The position numbers and the translations under genes were made by a program. Positions 36,763 through 46,371 of a stretch of 64,000 bases of DNA are shown piece by piece (the stretch's first letter is position 1; every line of letters begins with the position of its first letter). Source of the stretch: Endobugula sp965214375. Its GTDB lineage: Bacteria > Pseudomonadota > Gammaproteobacteria > Pseudomonadales > Cellvibrionaceae. Under the pieces are notes generated by a model, which had not been told where the DNA came from, searched no databases, and was given only the letters and a program-made list of their open reading frames with translations. The stretch is from the NCBI GenBank assembly GCA_965214375.1, contig OZ243947.1, positions 2,480,001 through 2,544,000 of the forward strand. The letters run 5' to 3'.

Positions 36763-37292
36763 TTTGTCTCTGTAATGGTGCTGCGGATAAAATTAAATAG
36801 CTGTTTGTAATATTTATTATTCTTTTTTTCATCAGTATTTTTTTTATGTTCTTGTTGCGCATTTCTGATGTGTTGGTTAAGTTGCTGACGATTGGTTTGA
36901 GGGTGTTGTTGAATAAATTGGCTAATAGTATTTTTATCTTGATGCAAGATGAATTGGTCACGCCACTTTTCCGCTGCTGTTGATAGTTTTTGATAATTGA
37001 TATCGTGCCGCTCTGTTTCGCGCAACGCTTTTTTGATGGCGTCATGATTATTATCTTTTTGGATTAATTTGCTAATATAAGACAGCTGGCGGCGCAGAGC
37101 ATTGCCAAATTTTAACTTTTGTGCAGTAATGATGGCTTCAAATAAACTGCTCGATATCTCTATAGCGCTTAACTGGCTGTGGTTAAACTGTATGATTTTT
37201 TCAGCAATGGTTCTGTATTCTTGTACGCGTTTTTTTTGCGCCTTCCTGCTGGGCTGGTCACTGCCGTGCTCATTATTCCATTCTTCATTCAT
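36759..37292 (-). CDS. yjgA: YjgA/DarP ribosome-associated protein (DUF615)
   Basis: A 177-residue helical, charged protein of the DUF615 family, associated with late 50S assembly in E. coli. The N-terminus SRKAQKKRVQEYRTIAEKII and the pattern ALRETERHDINYQKLSTAAEKWRDQFI are typical. It lies 12 bases after mgtE on the same strand. In relatives it neighbours tldD/pmbA; those are absent here. Confidence 0.88.
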   Translation of the reverse strand: MNEEWNNEHGSDQPSRKAQKKRVQEYRTIAEKIIQFNHSQLSAIEISSSLFEAIITAQKLKFGNALRRQLSYISKLIQKDNNHDAIKKALRETERHDINYQKLSTAAEKWRDQFILHQDKNTISQFIQQHPQTNRQQLNQHIRNAQQEHKKNTDEKKNNKYYKQLFNFIRSTITETN

Positions 37293-37304
37293 TAACTTAT
37301 TCCT

Positions 37305-38672
37305 TTATGCATAAAATAAAGTGGCGAGGCCAAGAAAAGATAAAAATCCCACGACGTCAGTAATTGTGGTCAGTGCGACACCGCCTGCCAGTGCCGGGTC
37401 AATACCTGCCTTTTTAAGTAGTGTGGGCAATAATGTACCGCCAATAGCAGCGGTAATTGAATTGATGACTGTTGCAATAGCAATAATATAGGCGATAAGG
37501 ATGTCATTAAACCACCACGCAGTAATCCCTGCCAATACTATGGCCCACAGTAAGCCATTTAAAAACCCGGAGAGAACTTCACGAGTTAATAGCCAGCGTT
37601 GGTTGGCGGATCCTATTTTGCCCAAGGCCATACCGCGAATGACAACGGTCAGTGTTTGACTGCCTGCAACACCACCCATACTGGCGACAATAGGCATCAA
37701 TACCGCAAGGGCAACGACTTTATCAATAGTGTCTTGAAATAGATTGATCACTGATGAAGCAATAATGGCTGTGAGTAAATTAACTCCCAGCCAGATAGCA
37801 CGCCTTGGTGTCGTTTTTTGTAACGGCGCAAACGTATCTTCATCTTCACCAAGCCCCGACAGGCTCATTAATGAGTGGTCGGCATCTTCAATAATCACGT
37901 CTACAACATCATCAATGGTAATACGCCCAACAATTTTATTTTCTTCATCAATCACTGCCGCCGACACCCAGTCATTTTGCTCGAATAGATGCGCTACTTT
38001 ACTATCTTCCATCTCAACAGGTAAGGCTTCGGTATCGGTACGCATAATTTCACGGACACTAATAGTAGGATCCGATGTCAGTAGTTTGCTCATTGATAGT
38101 GTCCCGAGGAACACATTATGCTGGTTGACGACAAATAACTGGTCAGTCGATGCCGGGATTTCATCGTGCCTGCGCAGGTAACGAATCACTACATCCAATG
38201 TGAATCGTGGGCGTACCGTAATAATATCGGTATTCATTAAGCCGCCCGCCGTATCTTCCTCATAAGACAGCACGCTTTCTACTCGCAGACGATTTTGTTC
38301 AGACATGGCTTCAAGAACTTCTTGAATGATACGATCAGGAAGTTGTTGTAAGATGTCGGCGACATTATCCGTATCAAGATCGGCAGTAATTTCCGCCACC
38401 TCTTGAGTGTTCATCGTTTTCAGGATTTCACCGGTTAATTCATCAGATATTTCCTGTAGTACTTCACCTCTTGAGTTGTCCTCAACCATTGACCACAACA
38501 CTTTCCTTGAAGGCGGTGGAGACGATTCCAAAAGATGCGCTATATCATTAGGTTTTAATCCATTAAGCATGCGTTTTATGGAACGCATTTCGCCAGTATC
38601 ATCCAGCAGACTGGATAATTGGCTAATTTGAATTTGTGTTTTTTCGAGTTTTTCTTCTTTTATGCTCTGCAT
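37305..38672 (-). CDS. mgtE: Magnesium transporter MgtE
   Basis: Mg2+ channel/transporter of 455 residues. It has an N-terminal superhelical domain (DIAHLLESSPPPSRKVLWSMV), a CBS pair (LMNTDIITVRPRFTLDVVI and REIMRTDTEALPVE, then DDVVDVIIEDA), and five TM helices with the pore segment (PIVASMGGVAGSQTLTVVIRGMALG). Cytosolic domains sense Mg2+ and close the pore. It lies 12 bases downstream of ptsO. Confidence 0.95.
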   Translation of the reverse strand: MQSIKEEKLEKTQIQISQLSSLLDDTGEMRSIKRMLNGLKPNDIAHLLESSPPPSRKVLWSMVEDNSRGEVLQEISDELTGEILKTMNTQEVAEITADLDTDNVADILQQLPDRIIQEVLEAMSEQNRLRVESVLSYEEDTAGGLMNTDIITVRPRFTLDVVIRYLRRHDEIPASTDQLFVVNQHNVFLGTLSMSKLLTSDPTISVREIMRTDTEALPVEMEDSKVAHLFEQNDWVSAAVIDEENKIVGRITIDDVVDVIIEDADHSLMSLSGLGEDEDTFAPLQKTTPRRAIWLGVNLLTAIIASSVINLFQDTIDKVVALAVLMPIVASMGGVAGSQTLTVVIRGMALGKIGSANQRWLLTREVLSGFLNGLLWAIVLAGITAWWFNDILIAYIIAIATVINSITAAIGGTLLPTLLKKAGIDPALAGGVALTTITDVVGFLSFLGLATLFYA

Positions 38673-38684
38673 GGCTTTTATGAT

Positions 38685-38954
38685 TTACTCGGCTTCATCA
38701 AAACGATTGTTAATCAGTTCTTCGATAGCATGTAACGCTTCTCTTTCATCTTCACCCTGCGTAAAGATTTCTATCGGTGTTCCCTGGCTAGCAGCTAGTA
38801 ACATTAATGACATAACACTTTTACAGTCAACCTTCTTGCCATTAGCTAATAATTCGATATCGCATGAAAAACGACTGGCGGTCTGAGTCAGCTTGGCAGA
38901 TGCTCGCGCATGCAATCCCAGTTTGTTGATAATCAGTAATGGTTTGCTGGGCAT
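38685..38954 (-). CDS. ptsO: Phosphocarrier protein NPr
   Basis: An 89-residue HPr-fold protein of the nitrogen PTS. The phosphorylated His is in NKLGLHARASAKL, and the regulatory Ser region in CKSVMSLMLLAASQG. It hands phosphate from PtsP to PtsN. It starts one base after rapZ, in the standard ptsN-rapZ-ptsO order. Confidence 0.95.
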   Translation of the reverse strand: MPSKPLLIINKLGLHARASAKLTQTASRFSCDIELLANGKKVDCKSVMSLMLLAASQGTPIEIFTQGEDEREALHAIEELINNRFDEAE

Positions 38955-38955
38955 A

Positions 38956-39804
38956 TTAGGACAGCTCTCTGTGTCTGCATTGAATATTATTTTCCGCTTT
39001 TGTAAAGTGGTCTGTCAGTTTTTCACTGAGATAAACAGAACGGTGTTGCCCACCGGTACAGCCTATCGCAATAGTGATATAACTACGATTATTTTCTTTG
39101 TATTGGGGTAACCACTTATCTAAAAAATGTTTAATGTCGAGATACATCTCGGACACTTGTGGTTGCTTTTCTAAAAATTCCTTAACCTCTGAATCTCTTC
39201 CTGTTAATGGTCTGAGGCGACTCTGCCAATGGGGGTTGGGTAAACAGCGCACATCAAAAACAAGATCTGCATCTTTGGGTATTCCATATTTAAAGCCAAA
39301 AGATTGAAATAATATCGCAGTATTATCGTTATCTATCGCCATAAAACGCTGTTTCACAAAATCTCTAAGACCATGATATTTCATATCTGTGGTATCAATA
39401 GCGATGTCGGCAATATCAAAAATAGGTTTTAATAGTATCCTTTCTTTTTCGATGGCTTCTTTAAGGTCTGTATTATTATCACTTAACGGGTGTTTGCGTC
39501 GAGTTTCGCTAAAACGCCTGATAAGTGTATCGCTGTCAGCATCTAGAAAAATAATTTGGCTATCAATGTCGCTAATGGGAGAGTTAAGAATGATTTCGGG
39601 CAATTGTTTTAGGTCATTTTTGTGGTTGCGTGCATCAATACTGACAGCATAGCGCGCATCGTCTAATGATAAGTTGTGTTTGGCTAATGTGGATAGTAAA
39701 GAGGCAGGAAGATTATCAATACAGGTGAAACCAATATCTTCCAGAACATGGAGCACAGTACTTTTACCTGATCCGGAGCGACCACTAACGACAACCAGTT
39801 GCAT
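38956..39804 (-). CDS. rapZ: RNase adapter protein RapZ
   Basis: A 282-residue P-loop protein. In E. coli it controls GlmS levels by delivering sRNA GlmZ to RNase E. Walker A is VSGRSGSGKST near the N-terminus, with IFLDADSDTLIRRFSETRRKHPL and the C-terminal AIGCTGGQHRSVYLSEKL. Its neighbours are the usual PTS-Ntr genes. Confidence 0.97.
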   Translation of the reverse strand: MQLVVVSGRSGSGKSTVLHVLEDIGFTCIDNLPASLLSTLAKHNLSLDDARYAVSIDARNHKNDLKQLPEIILNSPISDIDSQIIFLDADSDTLIRRFSETRRKHPLSDNNTDLKEAIEKERILLKPIFDIADIAIDTTDMKYHGLRDFVKQRFMAIDNDNTAILFQSFGFKYGIPKDADLVFDVRCLPNPHWQSRLRPLTGRDSEVKEFLEKQPQVSEMYLDIKHFLDKWLPQYKENNRSYITIAIGCTGGQHRSVYLSEKLTDHFTKAENNIQCRHRELS

Positions 39805-39860
39805 ATGTCCCCCTTAATGATTATATATTTGTTAACCGTTTTTGATGGTTGATGTTTTAA

Positions 39861-40307
39861 CTAGTAAACAATGGCGTTAAGTAATTCTTCATTGTTTTTT
39901 GCATTGCGAACTTTTTCTAATACTACATTATCAGAGAATAACTCAGCGATACTTGATAATGTTTTTAAATGTTTATCATTGGCATCTTCGGGTACCAAGA
40001 GTACAAAAATAATATCCACAGGTTTGTTGTCAATCGCATCAAAGTCAATGGTTTCATTCAATGTGATTAACATGGCACTGGCATCTTCACACTGCTTAAC
40101 GCGGCAATGCGGGATGGCAATACCACCCCCGATACCTGTAGAGCCCAGTTTTTCACGTGCAATGAGTGCGCTAAATAGTGCATTGCTATCTAATTGTGAT
40201 TGTTGCTGGCCAATATGCTCAGCAATTTCTTCAAATATACGTTTCTTACTGCTCGCGTGGTGTTGGCAGAGCACAAAAGAAGGTGATAATAACTCGCTAA
40301 TATTCAT
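39861..40307 (-). CDS. ptsN: Nitrogen PTS EIIA protein
   Basis: A 148-residue EIIA-fold regulator. The phosphorylated His lies in IGGGIAIPHCRVKQC. It integrates nitrogen, potassium and sigma-54 signals. It begins 12 bases after the rpoN stop. In most gammaproteobacteria hpf stands between rpoN and ptsN; here there is no room for it. Confidence 0.95.
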   Translation of the reverse strand: MNISELLSPSFVLCQHHASSKKRIFEEIAEHIGQQQSQLDSNALFSALIAREKLGSTGIGGGIAIPHCRVKQCEDASAMLITLNETIDFDAIDNKPVDIIFVLLVPEDANDKHLKTLSSIAELFSDNVVLEKVRNAKNNEELLNAIVY

Positions 40308-40319
40308 GTTGCAGTATCT

Positions 40320-41840
40320 CTATAATAATTGCTTACGTTCATTGGATGGCGGTATCGACATCGATTCGCGATACTTGGCTATGGTGCGCCGTGCAACTTT
40401 AATCCCCTGCTCCCCTAAAAGTGCAGTGATTTTATTGTCGCTGAGTGGTTTTGCCGTATTTTCGGCGGAGATCAATTTTTTAATGATGGCCCTGATAGCG
40501 GTTGAGGAACATTCGCCTCCACCATCAGTGCTCACATGACTTGAAAAGAAATATTTCAATTCTAATATTCCTTTGGGTGTATGCATATACTTGTTTGTGG
40601 TGACTCTGGATATAGTCGACTCGTGCATCTCTACAATTTCCGCAATATCATGTAGAACCAGTGGTTTCATTGCTTCTTCACCAAAATCCAAAAAGCCACG
40701 TTGTTTTTCTACAATGGCCGAAGCGACTTTTAACAAGGTTTCATTACGACTTTGCAAGCTTTTTAAAAACCATTTGGCTTCTTGCAGGTTATCTTTTAAG
40801 AAGGTGTTATCACTACTGGTGTCTGCACGTTTAATAAGATTGGCGTACTGGTCATTAATTCGTATTTTTGGGGCAATATCGGGGTTTAGTTCCACCACCC
40901 AGCGATTATTTTTTTTGGTCACAAAAACGTCAGGTACAACGTACTCTGCGTTATGGTTGCCAATATCCTCTCCTGGGCGCGGGTTGGTGCTTTGAATGAT
41001 TTGAATAGCCGCTTTTAATTCGCCCTCTTTTACTTTGAGCTTGCGCATAAGTGTTTTGTATTCACGGCCTGCCAGAAGTGACAAATGTTCTGTGGCAATG
41101 CGCAAGGCAGTGCTGAGTCCAAAGATGGGAGTGTCGGAATGATGTTGTAGTTGCTTTATTTGTATGCACAAACAGTCACTTAAATTTTGGCTGGCAACGC
41201 CCGGCGGATCAAACTGTTGTAATCGGTGTAACACCGCAAGCACTTCGTCCAGTTCCAAATCATCGATAGAGTCACTGAGCGATTGGTAAGATTCTTCAAT
41301 CTCTGACGATAACATTCCGCACGGTTTAATATCGTCAATCAAGGTGAGTGCAATGGAATGATCCCGCTCCGAAAAAGGCGTGAGATTGAGTTGCCACCTC
41401 AAGTGGTCATGGAGACTTTCTATAGTGGTATTTTGAGTTTCGTAGGTTTCGTCAGAAGCGACTGCGGCACTTCTGGTGTGAGAAACATTTTGATAAACAT
41501 CATCCCAGCTGGTATCAACAGGTAAATCTTCGGGAATATCTTGATTCCATTCGCTGTCGGTTTGTGTGTTTGCCGTTTCTTGAGGTTCGTTGGTCTTGGG
41601 CTCGTCCTGATTCAAATCAGGGCATTCCGCCATTTGATTGGCATTATTTTGCTCAGTGTCTTGTGGTTTTTCCTCTGAACTGCTTTCCTCTGATATTTCC
41701 AACATAGGGTTGGTATCCAGAGCTTCCTGAATTTCATTCTGTAAATCCAGAGTAGAGAGTTGCAGTAGCCGAATAGCCTGCTGTAACTGCGGGGTCATCG
41801 TAAGACTTTGACCCATTTTGAGTTGTAACGATTGTTTCAT
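40320..41840 (-). CDS. rpoN: RNA polymerase sigma-54 factor
   Basis: Alternative sigma factor that recognises -24/-12 promoters and needs AAA+ activators. About 506 residues from the ATG at 41838-41840. Region I is Gln-rich (KQSLQLKMGQSLTMTPQLQQAI), region II acidic, and the RpoN box ARRTIAKYRESMSIP lies near the C-terminus after an HTH (IVEMHESTISRVTTNKYM). The order lptB-rpoN-ptsN is standard. Confidence 0.97.
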   Translation of the reverse strand: MKQSLQLKMGQSLTMTPQLQQAIRLLQLSTLDLQNEIQEALDTNPMLEISEESSSEEKPQDTEQNNANQMAECPDLNQDEPKTNEPQETANTQTDSEWNQDIPEDLPVDTSWDDVYQNVSHTRSAAVASDETYETQNTTIESLHDHLRWQLNLTPFSERDHSIALTLIDDIKPCGMLSSEIEESYQSLSDSIDDLELDEVLAVLHRLQQFDPPGVASQNLSDCLCIQIKQLQHHSDTPIFGLSTALRIATEHLSLLAGREYKTLMRKLKVKEGELKAAIQIIQSTNPRPGEDIGNHNAEYVVPDVFVTKKNNRWVVELNPDIAPKIRINDQYANLIKRADTSSDNTFLKDNLQEAKWFLKSLQSRNETLLKVASAIVEKQRGFLDFGEEAMKPLVLHDIAEIVEMHESTISRVTTNKYMHTPKGILELKYFFSSHVSTDGGGECSSTAIRAIIKKLISAENTAKPLSDNKITALLGEQGIKVARRTIAKYRESMSIPPSNERKQLL

Positions 41841-41936
41841 ATGGCTGGTATATCCCATTCAGGATTGAGTAATGCGTACGCCATAATTTTAGTTAGTCAT
41901 GGTGGTATAAGCAAGAGGTATGCCTATTTGTTTGCC

Positions 41937-42665
41937 CTATTCAAGAGAGAAACTTTCACCTAAATAGACATCTTTAACTTTCTGATTTTCAAGAACCTTT
42001 TGTGAATTACCTTCGGCAATAATATGGCCTTCGCTCACAATATAGGCATTATCACAGATGGCGAGTGTTTCGCGGACATTGTGATCAGTGATCAAAACGC
42101 CAATTCCCCGCTGCTGCAGGTGTGTAATGATTTGTTTGATATCATTGACGGAAATGGGGTCAACTCCCGCGAAAGGCTCATCCAGCAGTACAAATTTTGG
42201 CTCTGTTGCCAGTGCGCGTGCAATTTCGACACGGCGACGCTCGCCGCCAGAGAGAGCTATACCTGATGAGTCTTGGATATGAGTAATATGAAATTCTTGT
42301 AATAATATATCCAGTTTTTTCAGCCGTTGCTGACGGCTTAATTCTTTACGTGTTTCCAGTATGGCGAGAATATTATCAGCAACGGAGAGTTTACGAAATA
42401 CCGATGCTTCCTGAGGCAAGTAGCCAATGCCTGCTTTTGCTCTGCCATGCATTGGTAAGTGACTAATGTCCTGATTGTTAATCAGGATTTGCCCCTGATC
42501 GGCACCGACTAAGCCGGCGATCATATAGAAACACGTCGTTTTACCAGCACCGTTAGGGCCTAGTAGGCCGACGATTTGTCCACCATCCACAGTAATAGAA
42601 ACGTCGATAACCACTGCACGTTTCTTATAACTCTTTGCGAGATTTAGTGCTTGTAACTGCGACAT
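41937..42665 (-). CDS. lptB: LPS export ABC ATPase LptB
   Basis: Cytoplasmic ATPase of the LptB2FG extractor. About 242 residues from the ATG at 42663-42665, which is preferred over an upstream in-frame Met. Walker A is GPNGAGKTTC, the signature LSGGERRRVEIARAL, Walker B FVLLDEPFAGVDP. Family landmark YLPQEASVFRKLSVADN is present. It lies 10 bases after lptA. Confidence 0.97.
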   Translation of the reverse strand: MSQLQALNLAKSYKKRAVVIDVSITVDGGQIVGLLGPNGAGKTTCFYMIAGLVGADQGQILINNQDISHLPMHGRAKAGIGYLPQEASVFRKLSVADNILAILETRKELSRQQRLKKLDILLQEFHITHIQDSSGIALSGGERRRVEIARALATEPKFVLLDEPFAGVDPISVNDIKQIITHLQQRGIGVLITDHNVRETLAICDNAYIVSEGHIIAEGNSQKVLENQKVKDVYLGESFSLE

Positions 42666-42675
42666 GGATAATCTG

Positions 42676-43170
42676 TTATTTGTTAGCGGCAGGAATGACC
42701 ATGTTAACACGGCCACCATCGTTGCCGGCATTCACCTGTGCCGCTTTCATATCGTAGACAATCAGGTTACTGGTAGTGACTCTACCATCCTGTTTCAAGC
42801 GGGCATCACCTTTGATGGTCAGCTTCTCTTTTGCGACTTTATAATCCATATTGTTGCCATGTGCGATCACGAAATCGTTGTCTTTGTCAGGTTTTTGTCT
42901 GAAATGTGCCGGTTGACCATTGGCGATTACCTTACTGACCTCACCATTTTTTTCATAAATAGTCACTGTTTCACCCGTAATACGAACACTTCCCTGAATG
43001 ATGATGACATCACCTGAGTAAGTCGTAAAACCCTTTTTCTGATTCTGTTGTGCAGAATCTGCACTGATATTAATCGGTTGATCTTTATCTTCCGGGAGCG
43101 ATACCGCGGTAGTAGGCAACAGCAGTGCAACAAATAATAACAGTGATTGTATGTAAACAAGACTCATCAT
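42676..43170 (-). CDS. lptA: LPS transport periplasmic protein LptA
   Basis: A 164-residue periplasmic bridge for LPS. Signal peptide (LLLFVALLLPTTAVS), then a beta-jellyroll with the OstA-like pattern KGFTTYSGDVIIIQGSVRITGETV. Its start overlaps the end of lptC by 4 bases. Confidence 0.93.
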   Translation of the reverse strand: MMSLVYIQSLLLFVALLLPTTAVSLPEDKDQPINISADSAQQNQKKGFTTYSGDVIIIQGSVRITGETVTIYEKNGEVSKVIANGQPAHFRQKPDKDNDFVIAHGNNMDYKVAKEKLTIKGDARLKQDGRVTTSNLIVYDMKAAQVNAGNDGGRVNMVIPAANK

Positions 43171-43757
43171 GGTTTTTTGTAACGCGTTTTGACGTTTGTC
43201 AGCAATTTAACAATTTCAGTATTGAGTGAGACTTCCAACCCGTCAGCCGTTGTTATCCCTGACGGGCTTTTAATCATAACAGGTTTATGGGTAATAGCGT
43301 ATTGCTCATTGGCTTTTATCAACAAGTCTTCTGCAAAAATTTGTGTGATTTGACCGTCGATATTCTCTTGCGAGAGAATCACATCATGCGTGAGTTGTAT
43401 CTCATCACCCTTCAGGTCGCTATGTCCTTTGGAGGCAGATATATGCCATGTGGGGGCGGGCAAATCACCGTTGTCATAAAATTGGATATCCGGTTTTGCC
43501 ATGACATTATAGCCCTTTTCTGGTGTGTCTTGTGCAGTAAAGTAATCAATACGCACCGCTTTAAGAATATGGCTGAGGTTTCCCTGTTCATTGTATTGGG
43601 TTGTTGTGGTATTAATCAGATAGGCATCGGGATGGTGTTTCACCGTCGGGGATGTTTCGACGAAATCATCGATCAGTAAATGAGCAGGAGACTTCCAGAT
43701 CACGATGATCAAAATCAGGCTGAGAATGATGACTGAAAAATAGTGCCACTTGCTCAT
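43167..43757 (-). CDS. lptC: LPS export protein LptC
   Basis: A 196-residue bitopic inner-membrane protein that receives LPS from LptFG and passes it to LptA. The N-terminal TM (YFSVIILSLILIIVIWKS) is followed by a jellyroll ending with EVSLNTEIVKLLTNVKTRY. It lies between kdsC and lptA, the usual place. Confidence 0.92.
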   Translation of the reverse strand: MSKWHYFSVIILSLILIIVIWKSPAHLLIDDFVETSPTVKHHPDAYLINTTTTQYNEQGNLSHILKAVRIDYFTAQDTPEKGYNVMAKPDIQFYDNGDLPAPTWHISASKGHSDLKGDEIQLTHDVILSQENIDGQITQIFAEDLLIKANEQYAITHKPVMIKSPSGITTADGLEVSLNTEIVKLLTNVKTRYKKP

Positions 43758-43769
43758 AATAAGTGTGTT

Positions 43770-44306
43770 TTACAGGTAAGGCGCTATTGACTGATCCAGT
43801 AGCCCATGAGCGTACAGGATAAAATCACAGGCTTCACGAACGGCACCTTCACCACCGTTGTATTGGCTATGCCACTGGCTATGTTGCTTGACAATGGTAT
43901 GGGCGTTGGCAGGGGTCATGCCTAGACCAACACAGCGTATTGCGGCTAGATCAGGCAGGTCATCACCCATATAAGCGATGTGCTCTAGCTCGACTTGGTT
44001 TTTCTTTAAGAGCTCGTTAAGTGCCATCCGTTTATCTTCTCTACCCTGCATTAATAGGCTAATACCAAGATCCTGTGCACGTTTTTGCACAATACCACTG
44101 GTTCTACCAGTAATGATGGCAACCTGTATGCCGTATTTCTGCAATACTTTGATGCCGTGCCCGTCCAGTGAATGAAAGGCTTTAATTTCATCGCCACTAT
44201 TGCTGAAATAGAGTTTGCCATCACTTAATACGCCATCGACATCCAGCACAAGCAGGCGAATATTTTTTGCCAGAGCGATAATATCCGGGTTTATTTGTTC
44301 AAACAT
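43770..44306 (-). CDS. kdsC: KDO-8-phosphate phosphatase
   Basis: A 178-residue HAD phosphatase without a cap domain; it makes KDO for LPS core. Motif I LVLDVDGVLSDGKLYFS, motif II ITGRTSGIV, motif IV AYMGDDLPDLAAI. It starts two bases downstream of kdsD. Confidence 0.96.
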   Translation of the reverse strand: MFEQINPDIIALAKNIRLLVLDVDGVLSDGKLYFSNSGDEIKAFHSLDGHGIKVLQKYGIQVAIITGRTSGIVQKRAQDLGISLLMQGREDKRMALNELLKKNQVELEHIAYMGDDLPDLAAIRCVGLGMTPANAHTIVKQHSQWHSQYNGGEGAVREACDFILYAHGLLDQSIAPYL

Positions 44307-44308
44307 TA

Positions 44309-45289
44309 TTATAAAATGCCTGCTTTTAACAGATCGTGCATGTGAATAACTCCAACAGTATTTTTATCATCATCAATAGCCACCAGTGCAGTAATGCTGT
44401 TATTACGCATCGTTCCCAATGCCTCAGCAGCCAGACGATTTTGATGAATCGTTGTTGGGTTTGTATTCATGAGTTTATCTATCGTGACGGTTTGTACATC
44501 AACTTGTTGTTCAAATGAGCGCCGTAAATCACCATCAGTAAATATGCCAATGAGTTGCCCCTCGGCACTTTGTACGGTAGTCATACCCAGTCCTTTCTCC
44601 GTCATCTCTAGCAATGCCTGTCCCAATGTTGTGTTGGCGTCAACACTGGGTAGTTCGCTATCGGAGTGCATGAGATCATTCACTTTCAGCAACAGACGTT
44701 TACCCAATGTCCCACCCGGGTGAGAAAAAGCAAAATCTTCCGCAGTAAATCCTTTGGCTTCCAGTAGTGCGACAGCCAGTGCATCACCCATCACCAGAGT
44801 CACTGTGCTACTTGATGTGGGAGCTAAATCCAGAGGACAAGCTTCACAGGCAACACTGATATCCAGGTTAGCATTTGCCGCCTCGGCCAGCGTGGAGCGT
44901 GCGTTACCCGTCATGCTGATCAGAGGCACCTCAAGATGTTTCAGTGTCGGCAGTAATGTTAAGACTTCTGAAGAATTGCCAGAGTTAGAAATGGCAAGTA
45001 CGACATCTTCGTGAGTAATCATTCCTAGATCGCCATGGCTGGCTTCTCCAGGGTGAACAAAAAAAGCGGGCGTTCCGGTGCTGGCAAGTGTGGAGGCAAT
45101 TTTATTACCAATATGGCCGGATTTACCCATGCCTGTGACAATAACGCGCCCTTTGCATTGTTGAATGATTTCACATGCAGCAACAAAATCATCGTTAATG
45201 CGTGTTTCCAACGCTGAGACTGCTTCCAGTTCCATCCTGATTGTGCGCTGTGCAACGGCAATATAGTTAGGTTTGCTATTGGAGGTCAT
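44309..45289 (-). CDS. kdsD: Arabinose-5-phosphate isomerase
   Basis: Converts ribulose-5-phosphate to arabinose-5-phosphate for KDO synthesis. About 326 residues from the ATG at 45287-45289, just after the yrbG stop; an ATG at 45334 inside yrbG is less likely. The SIS domain shows VIVTGMGKSGHIGNKIASTLASTGTPAFFVHPGEA-type segments, followed by two CBS domains (LMHSDSELPSVDAN; LMNTNPTTIHQN). Confidence 0.95.
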   Translation of the reverse strand: MTSNSKPNYIAVAQRTIRMELEAVSALETRINDDFVAACEIIQQCKGRVIVTGMGKSGHIGNKIASTLASTGTPAFFVHPGEASHGDLGMITHEDVVLAISNSGNSSEVLTLLPTLKHLEVPLISMTGNARSTLAEAANANLDISVACEACPLDLAPTSSSTVTLVMGDALAVALLEAKGFTAEDFAFSHPGGTLGKRLLLKVNDLMHSDSELPSVDANTTLGQALLEMTEKGLGMTTVQSAEGQLIGIFTDGDLRRSFEQQVDVQTVTIDKLMNTNPTTIHQNRLAAEALGTMRNNSITALVAIDDDKNTVGVIHMHDLLKAGIL

Positions 45290-45305
45290 AGAAGGTAATA
45301 GTGTG

Positions 45306-46250
45306 TTAGAAAAGAAGCGCGTAGTATCCCGCATACAGGGCTAAAAGTAAAAAGCCTGACCAGCGTCCCAGCGTTGCGGTCGTATCCGCAATAAAACCTC
45401 GCAACATAAGCACACACAGAACAAGCGTAATACCAAACATAAACAGGTAATCACGGTCAAAGACTTCATTGCCGATGGTTAATGGCGCAATAATGCCTGG
45501 AATTCCCGCAACGAGTAACAGATTAAATATATTGGAGCCAATAATATTCCCCAGAGCGATATCGTGATGCCCTTTTAAGGCACTGATTACCGATGCCGCC
45601 AATTCAGGCAGGCTAGTGCCAATAGCAACAACCGTTAGTCCTATTACAAGTTGGCTAATGCCTAAATCCAGAGCAATACTTGTGGCTCCCCAAACGAGTA
45701 TTTCGGCGCTGACAATTAACAGCGACAAGCCGATCACAAACCAGAGGGCTGCTAGCCAAGTTTTCATCTCCTCAAAATCGTCTTCTTCTTCAGGGTGTTG
45801 TTTTTTGCTATAGGCTAGCCAGAACATTAAAGGGATAATCAGTAAAACGAGAATGATGCCTTCATGGCGCAACAGGTTGCCGTCAAAGAAAAACCACCCG
45901 GCAATACCCATGACACCTAACATAATGGGTACTTCCTGTTTCAAAATATGACTTTTGACGGGTATGGGAGCGAGTAGAGCCGTTACACCGAGAACCAGAC
46001 CAACATTGGCAATGTTAGAGCCTATCGCATTACCAATTGCCAGTTCGCCTGCTGCCTTGAGTGATGAGCTGATGGAAACCACGACTTCTGGAGCGGAAGT
46101 GCCAAATGCCACGATGGTGAGGCCGATTAATAATTTCGGTACGCCGGCATTATTGGCGATAGCCGCACTACCTTCGATAAAGCGCTCTGCGCTCCATATC
46201 AGCACGATGAAACCTGCCAGTACAGCTAGCCACGGCAATATCGTCGTCAT
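45306..46250 (-). CDS. yrbG: Calcium/sodium antiporter, YrbG family
   Basis: A 314-residue inner-membrane CaCA-family antiporter from the ATG at 46248-46250. The two inverted alpha-repeats are visible: GLTIVAFGTSAPEVVVSI with IGNAIGSNIANVGLVLG, and GLTVVAIGTSLPELAASV with LGNIIGSNIFNLLLVAG. It is the first gene of the yrbG-kdsD-kdsC-lpt cluster and divergent from mlaC. Confidence 0.95.
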   Translation of the reverse strand: MTTILPWLAVLAGFIVLIWSAERFIEGSAAIANNAGVPKLLIGLTIVAFGTSAPEVVVSISSSLKAAGELAIGNAIGSNIANVGLVLGVTALLAPIPVKSHILKQEVPIMLGVMGIAGWFFFDGNLLRHEGIILVLLIIPLMFWLAYSKKQHPEEEDDFEEMKTWLAALWFVIGLSLLIVSAEILVWGATSIALDLGISQLVIGLTVVAIGTSLPELAASVISALKGHHDIALGNIIGSNIFNLLLVAGIPGIIAPLTIGNEVFDRDYLFMFGITLVLCVLMLRGFIADTTATLGRWSGFLLLALYAGYYALLF

Positions 46251-46371
46251 AATGGTTTCCAAGTGGATTAAAAGGTTGCAGATGTTAACGGCAGGTTTTG
46301 AAAATGTCAGCAACTATTCAGTTTATTTTTGTATATAATGCCCAAAAGATGGTTAATGAGGAATTTGGCGA

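Noticed and set aside
36650..37045. A 131-residue reading frame on the minus strand over yjgA and the yhdP end
   Set aside because: It is a shadow of the yjgA gene in another frame with low-complexity composition; yjgA is clearly the real gene.
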